Below, piece after piece: positions 56,230 through 64,000 of a stretch of DNA of 64,000 nt. Within the stretch, counting starts at the first letter, position 1. Every line of letters begins with the position of its first letter. The translations under genes were made by a program, and so were the position numbers. The notes beneath the pieces are model-generated. The model saw only the letters and a program-made list of their open reading frames with translations. It did no database searches and was not told the origin of the DNA. Source of the stretch: Cristatella mucedo (taxonomy: Eukaryota; Bryozoa; Phylactolaemata; Cristatellidae); contig WPIO01000002.1 in assembly GCA_009760855.2 (NCBI GenBank), positions 4,182,501 to 4,246,500 of the forward strand, read 5' to 3'.

Positions 56230-57650
56230 TCGTCCTGCTGCCGCAGCCCGAGCCACACAGCAGCGTGCGGGGCTGGTGCTAGCCGCGCCAGACAATGGCG
56301 ACTGAGGCAGATTGAACTAGTAGTCGGTAGCAGGCGTGGGCTGGTACAACCGGCTTCGGGCCTTTGGGGTCGTTGAAGCGGCCGCCCGTAGCGGCCTTCT
56401 CAGGGGCGGTGGTGAGCCCGCATCCCGGCACTATACGTGGCTTCAGCTCCACGGTGCGAAATAGAGTGCGCCGCACAGAGATCAGTAGCCATGCGCTGGC
56501 GGGCGAACGTCAGCCTCGGACTGAGCTGAAGGAATAAGCATCAAACCGCAACGAGTACACCTGACACTACCTGTGACTCCCTGTGGTAGTGAGTCACTCT
56601 CAAGACGAGTTCAACCTAGGCACTTTACGGCTTTCGGCTCACCGGAGTGCGTGGTACGACGGAGATGTGATACGACGACGTTTGACACCGAGTCCTGACG
56701 ATTCTGAGATTTACGTACATGAATACCTACGCTCTCCAATGTGTGCACATTAGCGAGCATGTGGGTGTGTGTTTTTTGATCACACAGGCACACTGTTTGT
56801 CCATTCTTTCTGTGTTCTACGTCGTCGGTAACTATTGAAGGGTAAAGTAAGATTTCTTGAGAGAATCTAAGCCAAGTAGAGAATTGCCAGGCTTCAAATT
56901 CTCTCACTTGGGAAAGCAATCGTGAAAACAGAAGGCTAACGGAGGATAGGTTTATTAAGACTCTAAACTCACAAGTGAGATGGCATACGGTAGCAGCGTA
57001 CACGGTGGTGCAAGTTCTCAAAATACTTTCTTGTAAAGCGAAATATTTTTTTATGCCAAGAGTTGCAACGGGCTCAATAGCCGTTTGATCCACAAAAGTC
57101 ACTCAAGCCAACGAATTGCGTCAGCAGCAGTGGCATAGGAGTTTTTGTAGAGCATCATAGGTGCTCTCGGGACACATTTGATGGCGTTGGATATATCGTA
57201 TCGTATGAGACATGCCAACTGCTTTGGGAAATGCCTCAGTCACAGTGTGACCTGATGTGTCGGTGATGTGAAATCCTTCGTGATGTGTCGCGTCATGTGC
57301 GAGCGCTGGAGGAGTTCAGTGAATCTTCCATGGCAAGCGCTGACAAAACTGAGAGCTTTCCTATGACCTGTGTTGGAAGGTTCATTACTGGACAGTCAGT
57401 TTAACTGGTGTCCATGTAGCGGTTCGGTGTAGAACTGGATTTCTGGTCTTGCTGCCAGCATGATAGTGTGGTCGGATATGTCGAGAGAAATCGACCAGCA
57501 CGATGTTGGTTTGAAAGACTTCAGCCTTTTTTGTTGTTCAATTATAGATGGACTCAGATGTCCTCCGTTATTTTGTCTAAATCTGGCTTTTGGTTAATTG
57601 TGCCCCAAAGTTAAAGCACACGGTGGTTGAGCAAAGAATGCTACAGAGAA
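56230..57650. other. unassigned DNA
   Basis: A 163-codon minus frame (56611-57102) shows no recognised domain. Nothing else supported. Confidence 0.3.
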
Positions 57651-57654
57651 CAGG

Positions 57655-57805
57655 CATCCAGTAAGTGTGTATGTACTATTATGCATATTGACACTATGCA
57701 TGCTACCACTGACCTTATGCTCATGATTCATATACAGCATATATAAAGGGCCGATAAATATATCCAGTTCTCTGAGGGAGCTACGCAAATTTGTTTTTAT
57801 TATTA
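57655..57805 (+). mobile_element. L2-clade LINE 3' UTR and tail
   Basis: TGACACTATGCATGCTACCA, TATAAAGGGCCGATAAATAT, CAGTTCTCTGAGGGAGCTAC and an ATT tail. Diverged. Confidence 0.6.
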
Positions 57806-57954
57806 AGTGAACTGTGTGAGTTCGTTTGGCGCCGGTTGCTTGAATCGGTCAGCTAGACGAGACGAGCGGTATGCATCGAAAGTAGTGTCAAGATCTAGGT
57901 ATACACTCCCGAGAAGATTTACGGTATCTCGTAGCACAGATAGCAGACTGTGCT

Positions 57955-58780
57955 GATCGAAATCTAGGTGTCATGTTTCAAATTGACCTTTCATTAGACA
58001 ACCCCATCAGCTCCACAGTCATGTCAGCCTACTTACAGCTACACAACATCGCTAAAATTCGGGCTTGTTTAGACAGGGATACCACATATCAATTGATCCA
58101 TAAATTTGTTACATCTTGTCTTTACTTCTGTAAACTCCTTGCTGGTCTACCGGCCTGAGCACTGAGGCGCTTGCAGTCGGTGCAAACCTTTGTAGCTAGG
58201 CTTGTCTGTCGTGAGCGTGGCAGTTGTTACATCACACCACTTCTCGCCGACCTGCACTGGTTCGCAGTCAAGAAACACATCGACATTAAGGTTTTGTCAC
58301 TTACTTTTAGGTTCCTTCATTCTTTGGCTCCAGCTTACCTATTAGATCTACTCCCCCACCATCGTACCACCACCTTTTCGGAATCTAACTGTTTACCCAT
58401 ACTTTGTACAAACCTCAAATCCTTTGAGGACCGTGCCTTTAGTTTGTATGCTCGCAAAGCCTGGAAGCCACTTCCGACTTGCGTCACGAAATCTCCTGAC
58501 TTGTCCAGATTCAAAAAGAAACTAAAAACCCATCTATTTGTGACAGCATTTATTGGGTCTCTGTGATTCGTCCTTTGTGTGCCTATGCGTGCTGATACTT
58601 TGAATGCTGTTACTAACCACACTTGCATGCTGACCCTGTGCACGTCGCCCCTAATCATGTTAATCCTGTTGTTTATTGAGCATGCTATCACTAACCATTC
58701 GATCGTGCTTCCTTTATAGAAAATTTAAATTTCCCTAGAAAGAGATTGAATTATGTGATCAAATATATAATTATTATTAT
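57955..58780 (+). mobile_element. L2-clade LINE (family 1), 5'-truncated
   Basis: Starts at RNLGVMFQIDLSLDNPISST and runs through TTYQLIHKFVTSCLYFCKLL, CYITPLLADLHWFAVKKHID and the end of the coding region (58171-58566) to the 3' UTR, closing motif remnant and ATT tail. One stop occurs between the two main frames. Confidence 0.84.
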
Positions 58781-59089
58781 TGCTCTGCAACTATTTGGGC
58801 AGACGGACACCGGCCTCGCCTTGTCGTTAACTAATAAGCGGATATCATCCTCATGGAGCCACCACGAGACAGATGTCAAGGGCTAGAGTCGTCGAAAATC
58901 AAACTGAATCCAATAATCACTGTTTGTTGACTGGCTGTGCTCTACTGGTTTCACTCGTCGAGGGCTCAAACCGCTTTCGGAAACATCCATTACAGTGAGC
59001 CAATTTCCTTGCAGAGACGTAGTTCGACGAGTGACACTCCCAACACTCTTTCGCTTTCCATTATGCAAATGGGAAGCTAACTACTCCCA

Positions 59090-59275
59090 CCTGATCAGAT
59101 AGCACGATCAGATACCACTGGTAAGGTGAAGACGCTTCACGACCAGGTTGTGATTTGAGTCCAACAGCAGGCAAATCTTCATTAATCGCTGTGGATGATT
59201 AAAATACGGAAAAAATGAAAAGACTTAGTTTTATATGGCTAAAGCAGTTGATTCAGCCACTAAAGTTAATGAGAA
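59090..59275 (+). mobile_element. tRNA-derived SINE (SINE group 1), diverged
   Basis: ACCACTGGTAAGGTGAAGAC, CTTCACGACCAGGTTGTGAT, TTGAGTCCAACAGCAGGC (B-box), then a poorly preserved body ending GCAGTTGATTCAGCC. Confidence 0.5.
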
Positions 59276-59390
59276 CATCATCTTAGATATTAAGGGGGGT
59301 TCTGCTGACATGCATTGCAACTACTTTTTCGCCGAGCTGTCAGAAAAAGTAGACAGCTAAGATTTCCTGCCAAAAATCTGAAAATAGCAA

Positions 59391-59451
59391 GTAATGCATG
59401 CATTTTCAACACAAAGAACATGTAATGCATGCATTTTCAACACAAAGAACA
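59391..59451 (+). repeat. 31-bp tandem repeat, two copies
   Basis: GTAATGCATGCATTTTCAAC followed by ACAAAGAACA, starting at 59391 and again at 59422. Confidence 0.9.
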
Positions 59452-59599
59452 GCTGCTTAAATATCAATATTTAGAACAATCTGATCTTAAGCATTTTTAA
59501 GGTTTAAGGGATTGGATATTTCCTGATACATTAAGGAGAAATGAAGACTGTAAACTTCTTCGTGCGACAGTATAAACAAGAGCCACAGCATGGTCGCAG

Positions 59600-60575
59600 C
59601 GAAATAACACAATTCTAATAACAATAATGACAATGAATTTTTAAAGTGCGTGCGTTCAGAAAACTGTATCTCTTTCTAGGCATTTTATGTATGCTGTATA
59701 GAAAGGATTACCGAATGGTTGGGGTAATATCATCAAGCAGCAGGCACAGTGTAGGCAGGTACATGCATGCGAAAGTCGAATCTCAAAACCCACCGATGCT
59801 GTACACGCGGCAAAAAAGCTCCGTTTAAAGCTTATTTTTAAAAGTCATCATATCGGGGGGGGGACATTGTAACGTGTATTGAGAGTGAGTTCCAGGCTTT
59901 GGGAGCAAATGAACTAAAGGCATGGCCTCTAACAGTTTTGGAGTCTGGTTGAGGTGTAAGTGAACGATTCGAGTAAGAACAGCGAGTTGCATGATTCTTC
60001 GCCAGGTGGGGAAGTAGTTTTGATAGGTAGGCTGGAGCCACAGAAGGATTAACGTGTATTGAGAGTGAGTTCCAGGCTTTGGGAGCAAATGAACTAAAGG
60101 CATGGCCTCTAACAGTTTTGGAGTCTGGTTGAGGTGTAAGTGAACGATTCGAGTAAGAACAGCGAGTTGCATGATTCTTCGCCAGGTGGGGAAGTAGTTT
60201 TGATAGGTAGGCTGGAGCCACAGAAGGAAGGTATCTAAAAGTAAGCAACAGAATCTTTAAGTTGATACGCTGCTTGACTGGGAGCCACTGCAGGTCGGCG
60301 ACAAGTGGTGAAATGTAGCAATTGCAACGCTCACAGCAGACGAGCCAAGTAGCAGAGTTTTGCATAAACTGTGATGTCTGATTGCAGAGGCCAGTAGACC
60401 AGCAAGCAGTGAGTTACAGAAGTTGATATGAAATTTCACAAATGCACGAACCGATTTGGTAGTAGAATCCCTGACTAGCAAAGCCCGAAATTTGGCGATG
60501 TTATGCAGATGAAAGTTGGCAGACTTGACGGCGGAGCTAATGTGGTAGTCTAATGAAAGGTCACGGTGTAGAATA
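59600..60575 (-). mobile_element. L2-clade LINE (diverged family 1), with internal duplication
   Basis: Minus strand: SVRAFVKFHINFCNSLLAGL, ISPLVADLQWLPVKQRINLK, SVAPAYLSKLLPHLAKNHAT, APKAWNSLSIHV, then 3' UTR, closing motif and AAT-type tail at 59600-59690. Contains the perfect duplication at 59871-60228, which repeats part of the coding end. Confidence 0.8.
59871..60228 (-). repeat. perfect tandem duplication, period 180 bp
   Basis: 59871-60048 and 60051-60228 are identical at every base I compared, separated by TT. It lies inside the LINE copy and duplicates about 59 codons. Confidence 0.95.
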
Positions 60576-60689
60576 TAAAAAGGTTGCGGTAATAGAATGG
60601 GTGAAGGTTACCAGGAATCACAAATGCGCATTCCATATACGCTGATGTCGAAGACCAACGATTTCCTAATTGCTCGCAGGCAAGCTTCT

Positions 60690-62652
60690 GACCTAGTGAT
60701 CCCTGTGAAGATCTCGCTGATCATTTCTCTAACTTCTTTGTCAACAAGAACGCAAGATCAGGAGGTCCGTCCCTAAATTGGCAGCATCCCCCCGGAATCT
60801 TGTCACTCAATTCCATCCAGCATCTCAATGTCTACATTCAAGGAAGTCACTAGTGACATTGTCCTAAGTTTCGTATCCCAATCAAAGATGACGTCTAGCC
60901 CTTAGGACACCGTTCCACTTTCCTGCTTCTATGATGCATTGATCTGCTGCTGCGATGCATACGTAACCTCATAAATATGTTATTAGCACCTTTGGACATG
61001 TCCCAGCACCTTTCAAACAGGCCGTAGTAACCAACTACCCAAGAAATCAATACAAGACCAAGAGAACTTGAGCAACCTTTGCCAAGTCTTCTTTCTACTG
61101 TTTCTATCAAAGACATTGGAATGTTTCGTCGAAAACTAGCTGATCTCATATATATAGAAACTTCAAACCTTGCTAGTAAGTTACAGTCTGGTTTTAGATC
61201 TAATCACTCCACAGAGCAGGCATTGCTTCAGCTGTGTAATGACATACTTTGGAATGCAGACTTAGGTACAATCTCTCTGCTTGCTTTGCTCGATCTTTCA
61301 GCGGCTTTTGATGCTATCGATCACCAAGTCCTTCTTGAGCGCCTCTCATCTCGCCTGGGCATCACTTGCTCTGCATTGCAATATTTCAGTTCCTATATTT
61401 TTGAGAGACTCCTGAGTATTGACGTGAATATACGAAGGATCATCTAAGGAACCTCTAAAATATGGGGTGCCTGTGGGCTACGTGATTGATCCTGTTCTTT
61501 TCACGGTTTATACTCTCCCTCTTTCCGATGTGATAACCAAGCACAATCTAGGCTTTCATTTCTATACAGATGACACTCAGTTGTATCTCTACTTTTGTAA
61601 TCCTAGTCCTCCAGCACGTCGAATTTTCTAAACCCCCTCGCTGCATGTTTTAATAACATCCGCACATAGATTACAGCAAACTTTCTTCAATAGAATTGTA
61701 ATGCAAACAAGCTTCTAGTTATGGGCAAACCAAGTGTGATTTAGAAATTAGATATGTCAATGTTCACAATCGGCTTTGCCAGCGTATCTCGAGTTGAATA
61801 TGCATGAAATGTAGGTGTCATATTCCAAAGTGACCTTTTGTTAGACGACCACATTATCTCCGCAATAGTCTGCCTACTTTCAGCTACATGACATTGCTAA
61901 AATTCGGGCTAGTTTAGACAGGGATATCACATCCAAGTTAGTCCCATGCATTTTGGATATCCCGTCTTGACTTATGTAACTTACTGCTTGCTGGTCTGCC
62001 GGCCAGTGCAATCAGGTGCTTAAAACTGGTGCAAAAGTCCGCAGCTATTCTTGTTTGTCGTGAGGGCCGCAGTTGCCATGTCACACCACTTCTCGCCGAC
62101 CTGCACTGGCTACCAGTCAAGCTAAGGATCGACTTCAAAGTTATGTTGCTCACTTTTAGGTCACTTCATTCTTTGGCTTCAGCCTATCTCTCAGATCTAC
62201 TCTCCAACCAGGCCAAGCATCATACCACCCGCTTTTCGGAATGCAACTGTACCGATACCTTATACAAACCTCAAATCCTTTGGAGACCGTGCATTTAGTT
62301 CGTATGCTCCCAAAGCCTGGAACTCACTTTTGACTTGCGTCTCGACATCCCCTGACTTCACCACATTTAATAAGAAACTAAAAACTTATCTATTTATCTC
62401 TGTATTTAGCTGGTCCCAGTGATTCGACCTTTATATGCTTACGGGTGCTTACACTGTGCACGCTGCCACTAAGTATACATGCAAGCTGATCATGTGCATG
62501 TCACCTCTAATAATTTCATTCTTGTTATTTATCGAGCATGCTACGCCTAATCATTCGATCGTGTTTCCTTTGCGGCAAATTTAAAGTGCAAAGAAAGAGT
62601 CTGAGCTCTCCGACTGCACCATATCAAACGTAATAAAAATAATATTAGTATT
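60690..62652 (+). mobile_element. L2-clade LINE (family 1), near full RT, decayed
   Basis: Plus strand from the linker (CEDLADHFSNFFVNK near 60700) through RT motif A (LLDLSAAFDAIDHQVLLERL, open in 61079-61447), a decayed motif B and motif C (GFHFYTDDTQLYLYF near 61550, with YTDD for YADD), the C-terminal region (62029-62298) and 3' UTR. Several stops and frameshifts. Confidence 0.82.
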
Positions 62653-62659
62653 AGGACCA

Positions 62660-63100
62660 TAGTCAGAAGAGTGGATAAAATCTCGGAATGCCTGAGAAGT
62701 AAGTGTATTTGAGGTAGGTGCGCCGGAGCTAGAGACTGGAGTGACTTGAAAATTAGTGATAGGACATCGCTTGATACCCGGCTTAATAAAAAGCCATTGA
62801 AGGTCTGCGAAAAGCGGTGTAGTTAGCAGTTGTGACCTTCACGAGAGACAGGCTTTGCCGCTGGGTATTTCATTAGCGTTCGTTCTTGTTGAGCCGTTGG
62901 AATGGCCGGCAATCGGTGAATTCACATTTCTAGATGTGATGTCTATAATGCTTGGTCGAACCTTGCTTTGTCATCCATGTCTACGAAAGCCAGAAAGCTT
63001 TCAATTTTGCAAGGTGCAGCGAAGAGTTAAGACTCCTTAACTGTGTAGCTGAAATGTTTATCCAGTGAAAGGTCATTTTGAAAAAAAGCCACTCAGATTC
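62660..63100 (-). mobile_element. highly decayed L2-like LINE fragment
   Basis: Minus strand KACLS-RRS, TPLFADLQWLFIKPGIK and a DLSLDK-like segment near 63060 align with RLVCRERRS, PLLADLHWLPVKQRI and DLSLDDH of family 1. No tail seen. Confidence 0.5.
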
Positions 63101-63104
63101 CTGT

Positions 63105-64000
63105 CTGAATATATAGGCTATATAATTGCTGAATAAGTTTGGGATATACTTTCCGGTTTAAGAGACGTTAACTTTGTCCATAACTCCATAAGTTGGTTTA
63201 TTGTTTTTTCCGTTTGAAATATCTGCTACCGTCAAAGCACACATTTCAATGTGCTACTCTTCTGCTTAGGGCACCAAGAAGCAACCGAGGGATTCGCGTC
63301 GAGTACCGAGGGTTGCGCCTGGTTTCTACCAAGCTTTAGACCAATGTAATCGCTGATGGCCATTGAACTTACACAAAACGGGTAGGCAAGAAGAAACCGT
63401 GCTCGCCAAGCAACAGCCCCAGTCCAGAGGAAACCGTACCAAACAGCATTACGGCCGACTGGCTCGTCTTTTATGCGCTCAGGCGAGCACAGCAATCACA
63501 TCAAGATGTAGGTATTCGATGGACACAATAGGTCTTTACGTGTGCTTGTGCTTGGTCTAAAGATGCCCCGGGTGAGCACAAAGCGGATGTATCAGACAAG
63601 TGCGCCAGCATCGTCCGCAGCCTATTCTGTAGATACCCAGGTTGTAGGCGGCTAACACAAAACTAGGTCACACATCATCTCGAAGGCTAGCGATACTGAA
63701 ACAAACCGCTCGGTGGCAGGTCACCATCTTGCCACACATCATGGCACGTCTACCAAAAAAGGCGTTATCATCGGTCTCGGATATTACGAAGGCATTGTCA
63801 TGCTTCGGAGGTAGTTATCGTGGCTTCCAGTAATGAGACAGAAAGTCTGTGTTCTGCTCAGGCATATTATGCTCGGAAGGCTCTGGTGAAGAAATAGCTT
63901 TTCGCTGTCTTTGTTGGATTTACATAACTGTCAGGTGCTTCAGCAGCAGCAGCAGCCGGCTGGTTGGCGCTGAAAAGTGTTCAGCCAAACACCGGAGCTA
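63105..64000. other. unassigned DNA at the right edge
   Basis: No gene recognised. A short CAG run lies at 63942-63955. Confidence 0.3.

Noticed and set aside
53068-56376. Many overlapping frames of 60-184 codons
   Set aside because: Open on both strands at once in CpG-rich DNA with few stops. No domains, and no splice-consistent chain beyond the possible exon at 56159-56222.

Overview
This looks like a window of nuclear DNA from a metazoan, probably an invertebrate. The genes are spread thin and broken by introns, and most recognisable coding sequence belongs to decayed LINE retrotransposons. Long (CA)n and (GA)n microsatellites and tRNA-derived SINEs are scattered throughout. I see no operons, phage genes or CRISPR arrays. 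The species cannot be fixed from the sequence alone.

Host genes. Two paralogous alpha-carbonic anhydrase genes lie on the minus strand about 43 kb apart. Gene A has three exons at 6161-6325, 3062-3222 and 1744-1915, and should run off the left edge of the window. Gene B has four exons at 52427-52585, 52007-52161, 49849-50017 and 49437-49591. A possible signal-peptide exon for gene B lies at 56159-56222. The two genes share every visible splice position and phase. Both keep the three zinc-binding histidines and both lack the usual His64 proton shuttle. Neither C-terminal exon was found. One further candidate first exon of unknown function lies at 23477-23719 (minus) in CpG-rich DNA.

Mobile DNA. 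At least fourteen copies, plus several bare tails, belong to an L2-clade LINE (family 1) whose 3' end closes with a short stem-like motif and (ATT)n. A second L2-like family (family 2), with a pentanucleotide TAATG tail, has four copies. Two or three tRNA-derived SINE groups are present. One carries the family 1 LINE tail, the same arrangement as MIR and L2 in vertebrates. Two solo LTR-like elements of 1333 and 1494 bp sit 397 bp apart at 24175-25507 and 25905-27398. Each has TG...CA ends and its own 4-bp target-site duplication, and the first splits a SINE.

Layout. 1-6.3 kb: LINE, SINEs and gene A. 6.3-23 kb: mostly unassigned DNA with LINE and SINE pieces and microsatellites. 23-27.4 kb: CpG-rich block, split SINE and the LTR pair. 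27.7-46 kb: LINE-dense, with nested insertions. 46-49.3 kb: unassigned DNA and a family 2 copy. 49.3-56.3 kb: gene B in GC-rich DNA with very long purine tracts. 56.3-64 kb: more LINE debris, including a perfect 178-bp tandem duplication.
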